From CAITSH01 sp945892985 (GTDB taxonomy: Bacteria > Pseudomonadota > Gammaproteobacteria > Burkholderiales > SG8-39): a DNA stretch of 64,000 nucleotides. The notes beneath the pieces were generated by a model that ran no database searches, was not told where the DNA came from, and saw only the letters and a list, made by a program, of their open reading frames with translations. The stretch covers positions 68,874 to 132,873 of the forward strand of contig CAMDDU010000008.1 of NCBI GenBank assembly GCA_945892985.1, read 5' to 3'. How positions within the stretch are numbered: the first letter of the stretch is position 1; every line of letters begins with the position of its first letter. This document shows positions 25,876-34,472 of the stretch, in pieces. The position numbers and the translations under genes were made by a program.

Positions 25876-26817
25876 TCAGGTGGGCAGCGCCGCGGCACCG
25901 GCGATGCGCAATTCTAGGATGCGGCGGAAATGTTCCGGATCGTGTGCGTGTGTCATTTCGCCCGGGCGCGGCAGGTAAAAATCAAACAGCCGCGACAACC
26001 AGAAGCGTAAAGCACCTGCGCGCAACATCACCGGCCAGGCGGCGCGCTCTTCGGGCGTGAAGTCGCGGCGGGCCCGATAGGCGCCGAGCAGCGCGCATGA
26101 GCGGGCCGCGTCGATGTTGCCGGCGGCGTCAATGCACCAGTCGTTCAGGGTTACCGCAACGTCGTAGAGCAAGGCGTCGACGCCGGCGAAGTAAAAATCG
26201 ATCACGCCGCCAACACGGGGGCCGTCGAACAGTACGTTGTCGCGGAACAGGTCGGCGTGCACCGGCCCGCGCGGTAGGGCATCGTGGCGGTGTTGCGATT
26301 GAAATTCGAGTTCATTGCGCAACAGTGCCGCTTTGGGCGTGTCGAGAAACGGCATCACCTGCGGCGCCGCCCAAACCCACCAATGTGGACCGCGCGGATT
26401 GTGCTGCGCCGCTCGGTAGGAGCGTCCGGCGATGTGCATGTCGGCGAGCACTTCACCGATGCTGGCGCAATGCGCCGGCGCGGGTTGCATCACCGGCTCG
26501 CCCGAGAGGCGCGTGACCAGCGCCGCCGGCTTGCCGTTGAGTTCGCCGAGCAGGCGGTTGTCCTGGTCGGCGATGGGAAGCGGGCTGGGTATGCCGTGGT
26601 GCGCCAAATGCGCCATGAGGTCGAGATAAAACGGCAGTTCACTAGGCGCGAGGCGTTCAAACAAGGTGAGGACGTAGCGCCCCTGGTCGGTGGTGACGAA
26701 ATAGTTGGTGTTTTCTATGCCCGAGGCTATGCCCTTGAGATCAACAAGGCTGCCTATGGAATAGCGTTGCAGCCAGTGGGAAAGCTGGTTTGGCGTTACT
26801 GTGGTGAAAACGGACAC
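25876..26817 (-). CDS. thrB: Homoserine kinase, APH-fold type
   Basis: A 313-residue kinase that phosphorylates L-homoserine with ATP in threonine synthesis. It belongs to the aminoglycoside-phosphotransferase fold rather than the GHMP family. The catalytic loop is HADLFRDNVLFD (HxDxxxxN) and the metal-binding DFY lies in GGVIDFYFAG. ENTNYFVTTDQGRYVLTLFE is the nucleotide-loop and lysine-strand region. It begins MSVFTTVTPNQLSHWL, a typical ThrB start. Neighbours (DUF2782 gene upstream, BPSS1780 gene downstream, polA nearby) follow the betaproteobacterial order. Confidence 0.94.
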   Translation of the reverse strand: MSVFTTVTPNQLSHWLQRYSIGSLVDLKGIASGIENTNYFVTTDQGRYVLTLFERLAPSELPFYLDLMAHLAHHGIPSPLPIADQDNRLLGELNGKPAALVTRLSGEPVMQPAPAHCASIGEVLADMHIAGRSYRAAQHNPRGPHWWVWAAPQVMPFLDTPKAALLRNELEFQSQHRHDALPRGPVHADLFRDNVLFDGPRVGGVIDFYFAGVDALLYDVAVTLNDWCIDAAGNIDAARSCALLGAYRARRDFTPEERAAWPVMLRAGALRFWLSRLFDFYLPRPGEMTHAHDPEHFRRILELRIAGAAALPT

Positions 26818-26872
26818 GAGGCAACCGGATGTGGCGGTTCAGGCCGGGCTGGATAGCCCGGTCAGGGAGGCA

Positions 26873-27208
26873 TCAGAACTTTTCGATCTTCCATAACGGC
26901 ACGCGCAAGCCGGAGTCACCCAGATGCGAACGTGTGGGTGCGCCATCGCCCAGATCCTCGCGTAATTCGTATTCGGTTCCCGAGGGCGAGGTGACGGTGA
27001 CGGTTTTTTTGCCGTCTATGGAGGACGCACGTTCTTCTATCTGCTGTATGTCGCCACGGCGGATGTTAACCGTGGGGGCGTCGACGGCAGAGTCAAAGTT
27101 GAAGCCCGGCTCTGGCGGCGGTGCCGGTACCGGATCGAATTTCGGGCGTTCCTGTGCGTATAGCGGCAGGGCTGCGAAGAGGAGGACTATGGCAAGGAAA
27201 TGGCGCAT
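26873..27208 (-). CDS. DUF2782 small exported protein
   Basis: A 111-residue protein with a signal peptide (MRHFLAIVLLFAALPLYAQ), a short Pro-rich linker and the DUF2782 core (VNIRRGDIQQIEERASSIDGKKTVTVTSPSGTEYELREDLGDG). Function unknown; the core is a small beta structure and the protein is probably periplasmic. The ATG at 27206-27208 begins the signal peptide; an ATG at 27235 would add nine unrelated residues. It lies between thrB and the LOG/polA genes, as in many betaproteobacteria. Confidence 0.8.
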   Translation of the reverse strand: MRHFLAIVLLFAALPLYAQERPKFDPVPAPPPEPGFNFDSAVDAPTVNIRRGDIQQIEERASSIDGKKTVTVTSPSGTEYELREDLGDGAPTRSHLGDSGLRVPLWKIEKF

Positions 27209-27262
27209 ATTTTGGTTCCCGATCAGGGCTTTCATTCTAACAGAACCGGGCGTTTCAGAATG

Positions 27263-27985
27263 CTAGAGGTTGAGGAAGGTCTCGCGCTCGGCGTGGGACG
27301 GGACGAAATTGCGTTTTTCGTAATGCTTGAAAATGGTGTCGACGATGGCGGCCGGGTCATCAATCACCTGGATCAGGTCCAGATCCTCGGGCATGATCAG
27401 TTTTTCCGCCACCATGCGCTCGCGCATCCAGTCAAGAAACCCGCGCCAGAACGGCTCATGCACCAGGATGATGGGCATTTTTCGTGTTTTGCCGGTCTGG
27501 ACGAGGGTTAGAGCCTCGGTCAGTTCGTCCAGGGTGCCGAAGCCCCCGGGCAACACCACGTAGGCCACGGCGAATTTGACAAAGCTTACCTTGCGGGCGA
27601 AAAAATGGCGGAAAGAAAGGCTGATGTCCTGATAAGCATTGGGGAACTGTTCGCGTGGCAGTTCGATGTTGAGTCCGACCGATGGCGAGCGGCCGAAATG
27701 CGCACCCTTGTTGCAGGCCTCCATGACACCGGGCCCTCCGCCGGAGATGACAGAAAACCCCGCGTCCGAGAGCAGCCTTGCGGTTTTTTCAGCCAGTTGG
27801 CAATAAGGATGATCCGGCGCGAGGCGCGCGCTGCCGAAAATGCTGACCGCCGGGCGGATCTGGTTGAGCCGTTCAGTGGCCTCGACAAATTCTGCCATAA
27901 TGCCGAACAGGTGCCAGGCTTCCCGGGCGACGCTGCCCGAGGTGTCCGGGAGGGACGCGGCGGCTTTGGGAATTTTTTCGCTCAT
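27263..27985 (-). CDS. LOG family protein (nucleotide 5'-monophosphate phosphoribohydrolase type)
   Basis: A 240-residue Rossmann-fold enzyme of the TIGR00730 group, once called lysine decarboxylase-like. Motifs are SIFGSARL, SGGGPGVMEACNKGA and PGGFGTLDEL (the PGGxGTxxE catalytic motif, intact). These enzymes cleave N-glycosidic bonds of nucleoside 5'-monophosphates such as AMP or cytokinin nucleotides. The ATG at 27983-27985 has AGGA upstream; a longer frame reaching 28123 has no ribosome site. It is divergent from polA across a 243-base gap. Confidence 0.88.
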   Translation of the reverse strand: MSEKIPKAAASLPDTSGSVAREAWHLFGIMAEFVEATERLNQIRPAVSIFGSARLAPDHPYCQLAEKTARLLSDAGFSVISGGGPGVMEACNKGAHFGRSPSVGLNIELPREQFPNAYQDISLSFRHFFARKVSFVKFAVAYVVLPGGFGTLDELTEALTLVQTGKTRKMPIILVHEPFWRGFLDWMRERMVAEKLIMPEDLDLIQVIDDPAAIVDTIFKHYEKRNFVPSHAERETFLNL

Positions 27986-28228
27986 GAGCTTGTTCCTGAC
28001 GGGTGAATCTGGGTTGGCAAGGAAGCCGGAACCGGCTTCTGGGGTGCAAATAGCGGGGTGCAAATAGCGCGGGTCGGAGCCGAAATTTCGCGTAAGGGTC
28101 GGCAGCAGCGTCGGCGGGTACACCTTCTGCGCACCACCTCGGCCGCGCGGTCCTCATCTGTTTTTTCAAGCCACGGCCTTACCTTCCCACTGTTTTCTAA
28201 CTGACACTGACCGCACAGTACTTAGAAC

Positions 28229-30952
28229 TTGGATAAAACACTGCTTCTGGTAGACGGGTCGTCGTACCTGTACCGTGCCTTTCACGCAATGCCCGACCTG
28301 CGCAATGCGCATGGCGAACCTACAGGCGCGATCTACGGCGTGATCAACATGCTACGCCGCCTCAGAATCGACTACAAGGCAGAATATCTCGCCTGTGTGT
28401 TCGATGCGAAGGGCAAAACGTTTCGCGACGACGCTTATCCTGAATACAAGGCCAACCGTGCGCCCATGCCCGATGATCTGGTGGCGCAGATCGAACCGCT
28501 GCACGAGGCGGTTCGCGCCCTTGGCTGGCCGTTGCTGATGATAGACGGGGTGGAAGCCGACGATGTGATCGGCACGCTCTCATGCATGGCGACGCGCGCG
28601 GGCGTCAAGACCATCGTATCCACCGGCGACAAGGATCTCACGCAACTGGTGAACCAAGGCGTGACCCTGGTCAACACCATGAGCAACGAAGTGCTCGACG
28701 AAGCCGGTGTGGCGCAAAAATTCGGCGTGCCGCCGGCATTGATCGTCGATTACCTTTCCTTGATCGGCGATACGGTGGATAACGTGCCCGGTGTTCACAA
28801 GGTCGGCCCGAAGACGGCGGTAAAGTGGCTGACGCAATACGGCAGCCTCGATGCGGTGATGGCGCACGCCGCTGAAATCAGCGGCGCGGTTGGCGAGAAC
28901 CTGCGCCAGGCCCTGGACTGGCTGCCAAAGGGCCGTTATTTGCTGACGGTGAAGTGCGATGTTGCGCTGCCATCCGTCCTGCACGATCTGGCGGCAAAGG
29001 AACAGGATGTACCGACGCTTGCAGCGCTGTTCGAGCGTTACGGTTTCAAGACCTGGTTGAAGGAAGTACAGGGTCAGCCGGGCGCCGGTGCGGGCGCCCC
29101 ATCCGCCGCTGATACGCCGGCTGCAAAAGTGTTCGCCGCGGATATTCCACGTCATTACGAAACCCTGCTGACCGAGGCTGATGTTCTGCGTTGGCTGGCC
29201 GTTCTGGAGGGCGCGGACCTTGTGTCTGTCGATACCGAGACGACCGGCCTCGACCCGCTGCAGGCGCAACTGGTCGGCATATCGTTTTCAGTCGAGCCGG
29301 GCAAGGCCGCCTATCTGCCGCTTGCGCACAGCGGCCCGGGTGTCGCCGGACAGGTCGGGGTTGCGCGCGCGCTCGAATTGCTGCGCCCCTGGCTGGAGAA
29401 CGGCCAACGGCACAAGCTTGGGCAAAACCTCAAGTACGACCAACACGTGTTTGCGAACCACGGGGTCAGCTTGCGCGGCATCGTGCACGACACGCTGCTC
29501 GAATCCTATGTGCTCGAGAGTCAAATGCGCCACGACATGGATTCGCTCGCAGCGCGCCACCTTGGCGTCAAAACCATCACCTACGACGAGGTCACCGGCA
29601 AGGGCGCGAAGCGCATCGGCTTTGACCAGGTGGACCTCGAACTGGCCACCGCCTATGCGGCCGAGGACGCGGACATCACGCTGCGCCTGCATGGTGTCTT
29701 GTCGGCACAGTTGCAAGCTGATGCCAGGTTGCAGCACGTTTACGCCGGCATCGAGATGCCCGCGCGCGAGGTGCTGTTTCGCATGGAGCGCAACGGCGTG
29801 CTGATCGACACCGGTTTGCTCGGAAAGCAAAGCGCCGAACTGGGCGCAAAAATGATGGCGCTGGAAAAAAAGGCTTTCGTCGAGGCCGGACAGCCCTTCA
29901 ACCTCAATTCACCCAAGCAGATCGGTGAGATTTTCTTCGAACAACTCAAGCTTCCAGTGGTGAAAAAAACGCCCTCTGGCGCACCCTCGACCGACGAAGA
30001 GGTGCTGGAAAAGCTGGCGCTTGACTATCCGCTGCCCAAGACGCTGCTTGAATATCGCGGACTGACCAAGCTCAAGTCGACTTACACGGACAAGCTGCCG
30101 CGCATGGTCAATGCGCGCACCGGGCGTGTTCATACCAATTACGGCCAGGCCACGGCGGTGACCGGGCGTCTTGCCTCGAACGATCCGAATTTGCAGAATA
30201 TCCCGGTGCGCACCGGCGAGGGCCGGCGCATTCGCGAGGCTTTCATTGCGCCGCCCGGCCATGTGCTGGTGTCCGCCGACTATTCGCAGATCGAACTGCG
30301 CATCATGGCCCACCTTTCGCGCGACCCTGGTTTGCTCAAGGCCTTCGCCGCGGGCGAAGACGTGCACCGCGCCACCGCAGCGGAGATCTTTAACCGCAGC
30401 ATCAGCGAGGTCAGCGCGGATGAGCGCCGCGCCGCCAAGACCATCAACTTCGGCCTGATCTACGGTATGTCGGCCTTCGGCCTGGCGACACAGCTAAATC
30501 TCGACCGCACGACGGCGCAGGCTTATATTGACAGCTATTTTGCGCGCTATCCGGGCGTCAAGCGGTACATGGATGAGACCCGGGCGCAGGCGCGTGATGC
30601 GGGTTACGTTGAAACCGTGCTGGGCCGCAGGCTGTGGCTGCAGGAAATCCGCTCGTCGAACCAAGCGCGCCGCCAGGGTGCGGAGCGCGCCGCGATCAAT
30701 GCGCCGATGCAGGGTACGGCCGCAGACCTGATCAAACTGGCGATGATCGCCGTGCAGGGTTGGTTGGACCGCGATAAGCTCAAGTCCAGACTGATCATGC
30801 AGGTGCACGATGAGCTGGTACTGGAAGTTCCCGATGGGGAACTGCCTGTTGTCAAAACCGAGTTGCCACGCTTGATGACCGGTGTGGCCGCCCTGGAAGT
30901 GCCGTTGCTGGTTGATGTGGGCACCGGCTTGAACTGGGAGGCGGCGCATTGA
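28229..30952 (+). CDS. polA: DNA polymerase I
   Basis: A 907-residue full-length polymerase I for Okazaki-fragment processing and repair. The 5'-3' exonuclease is residues 1 to about 290 (DGSSYLYRAFHAMPDL, GVEADDVIGTL, TGDKDLTQLV). The 3'-5' exonuclease is about 315-490 and keeps its DxE (SVDTETTGLD), so proofreading is probably active. The polymerase domain is about 530-907 with motif A DYSQIELRIMAHLS, motif B RRAAKTINFGLIYGMSAFGL and motif C QVHDELVLEV. Start is TTG at 28229, as no ATG lies near and the conserved N-terminus begins there; no strong ribosome site is visible. Confidence 0.97.
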   Translation: MDKTLLLVDGSSYLYRAFHAMPDLRNAHGEPTGAIYGVINMLRRLRIDYKAEYLACVFDAKGKTFRDDAYPEYKANRAPMPDDLVAQIEPLHEAVRALGWPLLMIDGVEADDVIGTLSCMATRAGVKTIVSTGDKDLTQLVNQGVTLVNTMSNEVLDEAGVAQKFGVPPALIVDYLSLIGDTVDNVPGVHKVGPKTAVKWLTQYGSLDAVMAHAAEISGAVGENLRQALDWLPKGRYLLTVKCDVALPSVLHDLAAKEQDVPTLAALFERYGFKTWLKEVQGQPGAGAGAPSAADTPAAKVFAADIPRHYETLLTEADVLRWLAVLEGADLVSVDTETTGLDPLQAQLVGISFSVEPGKAAYLPLAHSGPGVAGQVGVARALELLRPWLENGQRHKLGQNLKYDQHVFANHGVSLRGIVHDTLLESYVLESQMRHDMDSLAARHLGVKTITYDEVTGKGAKRIGFDQVDLELATAYAAEDADITLRLHGVLSAQLQADARLQHVYAGIEMPAREVLFRMERNGVLIDTGLLGKQSAELGAKMMALEKKAFVEAGQPFNLNSPKQIGEIFFEQLKLPVVKKTPSGAPSTDEEVLEKLALDYPLPKTLLEYRGLTKLKSTYTDKLPRMVNARTGRVHTNYGQATAVTGRLASNDPNLQNIPVRTGEGRRIREAFIAPPGHVLVSADYSQIELRIMAHLSRDPGLLKAFAAGEDVHRATAAEIFNRSISEVSADERRAAKTINFGLIYGMSAFGLATQLNLDRTTAQAYIDSYFARYPGVKRYMDETRAQARDAGYVETVLGRRLWLQEIRSSNQARRQGAERAAINAPMQGTAADLIKLAMIAVQGWLDRDKLKSRLIMQVHDELVLEVPDGELPVVKTELPRLMTGVAALEVPLLVDVGTGLNWEAAH

Positions 30953-30992
30953 TGCGAAATCGAGCGCTTGGCGCGCGAGGGCAGGAGCGCAT

Positions 30993-31646
30993 GTGAGCGA
31001 TTTTCCGATGCTTGAAGAAGCCCCCCAAGCGCACGTCGTGCTGCTGGGGGATTCGCTGCTGCCGGTGCGCACCGACCTGCCGGAGGGCAGTCTCGAGTCG
31101 GTTGTCATGCCCGGAGCGCGCTTCCCCTGGAAGCTTTCGGTGATTTCGGCGGCGCAAGTCGCCACCCCGGGGCCGGCGATATCCATCCCCGAAGACGCGT
31201 CCCACATTGTCATCAACATCGAGGGCAACGATGCCATCGCCGCGAGCGGTCTGCTGGACGGGCCTGCGATGGTTTGGCGTGCCGGTCTTGCACAGCTTAG
31301 CAGCGCCGCGGATGACTTTGAGCGGCACGTGGAAATTCTTGCGCGCGCCGCGTTGTCGACGCGCTTGCCTACGCTCGTTTGCACCATGTATCCGCCGCGC
31401 TACCCTGATTGGGAGCAACAGCAGGCGGCCTGCGCGGCGCTTGCCGTGTTCAACGATCGCATCCTGAAAAGCGCGGTCGCAGCCGGTTTTGCCATTGCCG
31501 ATCTGCGGCAATTGGGCAGGGTTCCGGAGATGTATGCCAGTCCGACACAACTCTCGGTTGCCGGCCTGCAGCGTGTGGCGGAAATTATCCGCCGTGCGCT
31601 TGATGTGATCTCGCACGCATCGCCGCGAAGCCAGGTGTTCTACTAG
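30993..31646 (+). CDS. SGNH/GDSL hydrolase-fold protein, catalytic His apparently lost
   Basis: A 217-residue protein with an SGNH-like fold: VVLLGDSLLPV gives block I Ser and IVINIEGNDAI gives block III Asn. At block V, where family members have DxxHxS before a terminal helix, the sequence is SPTQLSVAGLQRVAEII, with Ser and Gln in place of catalytic Asp and His. It may therefore be inactive, use other residues, or only bind substrate. Start is GTG at 30993 with AGGAG at 30983-30987. It begins 40 bases after polA and is probably co-transcribed. No signal peptide is seen. Confidence 0.68.
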   Translation: MSDFPMLEEAPQAHVVLLGDSLLPVRTDLPEGSLESVVMPGARFPWKLSVISAAQVATPGPAISIPEDASHIVINIEGNDAIAASGLLDGPAMVWRAGLAQLSSAADDFERHVEILARAALSTRLPTLVCTMYPPRYPDWEQQQAACAALAVFNDRILKSAVAAGFAIADLRQLGRVPEMYASPTQLSVAGLQRVAEIIRRALDVISHASPRSQVFY

Positions 31647-31666
31647 CGCCACAGACCCGTCGCGGG

Positions 31667-32368
31667 CTATTTGCCCAGCGCGCCAAACACCTTTTTCAGG
31701 ATGTTGGATGCCTGTCCCACCGGGTCGGCCCGAATGGCTTTTTCCTCTTCGGCGATCATGGTGAAAAGACCGTCCAGCGCCTTGCGGGCGATGTAATCTT
31801 CTATCCGCGTGTCCTCGGCCTTGACCAGGCCGAATTTGGCGCCTTGGTCGGCATAGGCGTTGTAGACCTCGGCGAGTTTTACCTTCTCCATTGATTTTTT
31901 TACGATAGGCAGGAATTTCACCAGCATCTGCTCGGAGGTGGCGCGTTTGAAATACTGTGTCGCAGCGTCGTTGCCTCCGGTGAGAATGCCTTTGGCGTCC
32001 TTGAACGACATCTGCTTGACCGCGTTGAGTAGCAGTGCCTTTGCTTCCGGAACCGCGGCCTCTGCGGCGCGGTTCATGCGCAGCAACAATTCGTCCGCCT
32101 GTTTGCCCATGCCAAACTTGCGCATCAGGCTGTCGACTTTTTGCATTGCCTCGGGCAGCGGGATTTTCACCTTGTCGTTGCCGAAAAAGCCGTTTTCGGC
32201 ACCCAGCTTTTGCACCGCGACCTGGGACCCCGTGGCCAGCGCCTCTTTCAAACCCGTGGCGGTATCCTTGTTGCTTAGGTCGGTGAGTGAAATCGCCCGA
32301 ACAGGTTCCGCCGCCAGCGTGAGGGTCAAAGTGACAAGTACGGATAAAAGGCCGAAAATGGACCGCAT
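31667..32368 (-). CDS. DUF4197 exported protein
   Basis: A 233-residue protein with a signal peptide (about 1-25, MRSIFGLLSVLVTLTLTLAAEPVRA) and an all-helical DUF4197 domain (LTDLSNKDTATGLKEALATGSQVAVQKLGAENGFFGNDKVKIPLPEAMQKVDSLMRKFGMGKQADELLLRMNRAAEAAVPEAKALLLNAVKQMSFKDAKGIL and so on), ending VGQASNILKKVFGALGK. Its function is unknown; it is probably periplasmic. The ATG at 32366-32368 lies within the start of the divergent thioredoxin gene, so the two initiation regions overlap. Confidence 0.85.
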   Translation of the reverse strand: MRSIFGLLSVLVTLTLTLAAEPVRAISLTDLSNKDTATGLKEALATGSQVAVQKLGAENGFFGNDKVKIPLPEAMQKVDSLMRKFGMGKQADELLLRMNRAAEAAVPEAKALLLNAVKQMSFKDAKGILTGGNDAATQYFKRATSEQMLVKFLPIVKKSMEKVKLAEVYNAYADQGAKFGLVKAEDTRIEDYIARKALDGLFTMIAEEEKAIRADPVGQASNILKKVFGALGK

Positions 32369-32891
32369 GAGTTCACCTGGAAGAAAATTAATCAGTCTGA
32401 AGCAGCTTAGCTTTATTGGGGCTCTGGCCACAATAGGTGCGTTGATGTTTGTCACCACCATGCTCAAGAACGGTGCGGCGCCCGAGGTGCAGTTCAACAC
32501 CCTCAAGGGCGAGCGCATTAACACCAGCGATTTGCGCGGCAAGGTGGTGCTGGTCAATTTCTGGGCCACCGATTGCGAGGTTTGCGTGCGCGAAATGCCC
32601 AAACTGGTCGAGACTTACCGCAAGTTTGAACCGCGTGGTTTTGAGACTATCGCCGTTGCCATGCGTTATGACCCGCCCAACTTCGTCGTCAACTACGCCG
32701 AGAAAAATGCACTGCCGTTCAAGGTGGCGCTTGATGTCAGTGGCGAACTGGCGCAGCGTTTCGGCAATGTCAGTCTCACCCCGACCACCTTCATCATTGC
32801 AAAGGACGGGCGCATCGTAAAACGTTTCCTTGGCGAGCCGGATTTCGAAGCCTTGCACGCGCTGCTCGAAAAGGAATTGAAGGCCGGCTAA
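32358..32891 (+). CDS. TlpA/ResA-like membrane-anchored thioredoxin
   Basis: A 177-residue redox protein with an N-terminal membrane anchor (about 15-36, LSFIGALATIGALMFVTTML) and a periplasmic thioredoxin fold. The active site is WATDCEVCVREMP (CxxC). A cis-proline region (LTPTTFIIAKDGRIV) is present. It probably reduces or oxidises disulfides of secreted proteins or c-type cytochromes. I place the start at ATG 32358, since AAAAGG lies six bases upstream; ATG 32367 is possible. Both starts overlap the coding start of the divergent DUF4197 gene. Confidence 0.86.
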   Translation: MDRMSSPGRKLISLKQLSFIGALATIGALMFVTTMLKNGAAPEVQFNTLKGERINTSDLRGKVVLVNFWATDCEVCVREMPKLVETYRKFEPRGFETIAVAMRYDPPNFVVNYAEKNALPFKVALDVSGELAQRFGNVSLTPTTFIIAKDGRIVKRFLGEPDFEALHALLEKELKAG

Positions 32892-32953
32892 AAGGCGAAA
32901 TTCTTGTAAATTTGTTTTTTTAAATCCGCGCCAGAAAAGGGTTGTAAGCCGAT

Positions 32954-32977
32954 ATTAGTGACATAATTGTCACTAAT
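32954..32977. repeat. Perfect palindrome between convergent thioredoxin genes
   Basis: Arms ATTAGTGACA (32954-32963) and TGTCACTAAT (32968-32977) are perfectly complementary around a TAAT spacer. The unit is nested inside a further inverted pair, GTAAGCC (32944-32950) and GGCTTAC (32989-32995). It is AT-rich with no T tail, so it resembles a protein-binding site rather than an intrinsic terminator. Confidence 0.7.
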
Positions 32978-32991
32978 TCAAGCGGGGCGGC

Positions 32992-33510
32992 TTACAGTAG
33001 TTTTACCACCAGCTGTTCGATCACACCCGGTTCGGGTGCGCCGTTGATGCGCTGGCGCAGTATGCCCTCGCGGTCGACGATCAGGTAGGTTGGCGTGGTG
33101 CCGATACGGCCGTAATGCTCGAAGTAGGCGTTGCTGCGCATGGCCGCCGGAAAGCTGTAGTTCTTTCCCTTCCAGAAATCACGGACCGTCTTGTCGTTCT
33201 CATCGATCGACAGCGCCAGGATCTCCAGGCCCTTCGGTTGCAGCAATTGGTAGATGCGTTGCATCTCGGGCAGGTCGGCGCGGCAATAGGGGCACCAAGT
33301 CGCCCAGTACATGTGCACCACGACCTTGCCCTGCAATTGTTTCGCTGTCAGCGTTTTGCCGTTGAGTAGTTTGATATCGAGCGCCGGTGCGCGCTGGCCG
33401 GCCTCTATGTTGGCGGCAAGGGCGGGGGCAAGCGCCGCCATGCCGGCACCCGCGGTCGCCGCCGCGATGCCGTTGACAAATAGCCGGCGCTTCAACCGGG
33501 CGCTCATCAT
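32992..33510 (-). CDS. TlpA family thioredoxin-like protein
   Basis: A 172-residue exported redox protein. The N-terminus RLKRRLFVNGIAAATAGAGMAALAPALA looks like a Tat- or Sec-type signal. The AhpC/TSA-thioredoxin domain follows, with active site WATWCPYCRADLPEMQ and cis-Pro segment GTTPTYLIVDREG. The start at 33508-33510 overlaps the TGA of lipA (ATGA), so it is the last gene of the lipB-lipA transcription unit. It probably acts in periplasmic disulfide exchange; its partner is not evident. Confidence 0.88.
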   Translation of the reverse strand: MMSARLKRRLFVNGIAAATAGAGMAALAPALAANIEAGQRAPALDIKLLNGKTLTAKQLQGKVVVHMYWATWCPYCRADLPEMQRIYQLLQPKGLEILALSIDENDKTVRDFWKGKNYSFPAAMRSNAYFEHYGRIGTTPTYLIVDREGILRQRINGAPEPGVIEQLVVKLL

Positions 33511-34472
33511 GCGGTGTCTTTGGCCAGCGCGCCGGGAACGCCGGCGGCGTGCGCCTGCTGGTCGGCATGGTAGCTCGAGCGCACCATCGGACCCACGGCG
33601 GCGTGGGTGAAACCCAGTGCGGTGGCTTCGCGTTCAAAGCGTGCAAACACATCGGGATGTACGTAGCGTTCCACCGACAGGTGGTGCGCCGAAGGCTGCA
33701 GGTACTGGCCAATGGTCAGCATGTCGACTTTGTGTTCGCGCATGTCACGCATTACCGCGATGATTTCCTCATCGGTTTCGCCCAGGCCGACCATCAGTCC
33801 GGATTTTGTCGGCACCTGCGGATGGCGTGACTTGAATTGTTGCAGCAGCATGAGTGAATGGTGGTAGTCCGAGCCGGGGCGTGCCTGCTTGTAAAGACGC
33901 GGTACCGTTTCCAGGTTGTGGTTCATCACATCGGGCGGTCCGCCGTCGAGAATTTCGAGCGCCTTGTCCATGCGCCCGCGGAAATCGGGCACCAGCACTT
34001 CGATGCGCGTTTGCGGCGAAAGTTCACGGACGGCGCGGATGCATTCGACAAAATGCCCGGCCCCGCCGTCGCGCAGATCGTCGCGGTCGACGCTGGTGAT
34101 GACCACATAAGAGAGCCGCAGCGCGGCGATTGTCTGCGCCAGGTGCAGCGGCTCCTCCGCGTCGAGCGGGTCGGGTCGGCCGTGACCGACATCGCAGAAC
34201 GGGCAGCGCCGTGTGCACTTGTCGCCCATGATCATGAAGGTCGCCGTGCCCTTGCCGAAGCATTCCCCGATATTGGGGCAGGACGCTTCCTCACAAACCG
34301 TGTGAAGGCGGTTTTCCCTGAGGATTTGCTTGATTTCGGTGAAGCGCGAATTGTCCGAGGCCGCACGCACGCGGATCCAGTCGGGTTTCTTGAGCTTTTC
34401 CGCCGGCACGATCTTGATCGGGATGCGTGCCGTCTTGGATTGGCCTTTTTGTTTGGTGTCTGCGCTGCTCAT
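33507..34472 (-). CDS. lipA: Lipoyl synthase
   Basis: A 321-residue radical SAM enzyme that inserts two sulfurs into octanoyl groups on lipoyl domains. The auxiliary cluster cysteines lie in CEEASCPNIGEC, the radical-SAM motif is CTRRCPFC, and the conserved C-terminal Ser is in VRSSYHAD. MIMGDKCTRRCPFCDVGHG is diagnostic. The ATG at 34470-34472 overlaps the lipB TGA, so translation is coupled. Length matches the family once the upstream in-frame stretch is excluded. Confidence 0.97.
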   Translation of the reverse strand: MSSADTKQKGQSKTARIPIKIVPAEKLKKPDWIRVRAASDNSRFTEIKQILRENRLHTVCEEASCPNIGECFGKGTATFMIMGDKCTRRCPFCDVGHGRPDPLDAEEPLHLAQTIAALRLSYVVITSVDRDDLRDGGAGHFVECIRAVRELSPQTRIEVLVPDFRGRMDKALEILDGGPPDVMNHNLETVPRLYKQARPGSDYHHSLMLLQQFKSRHPQVPTKSGLMVGLGETDEEIIAVMRDMREHKVDMLTIGQYLQPSAHHLSVERYVHPDVFARFEREATALGFTHAAVGPMVRSSYHADQQAHAAGVPGALAKDTA

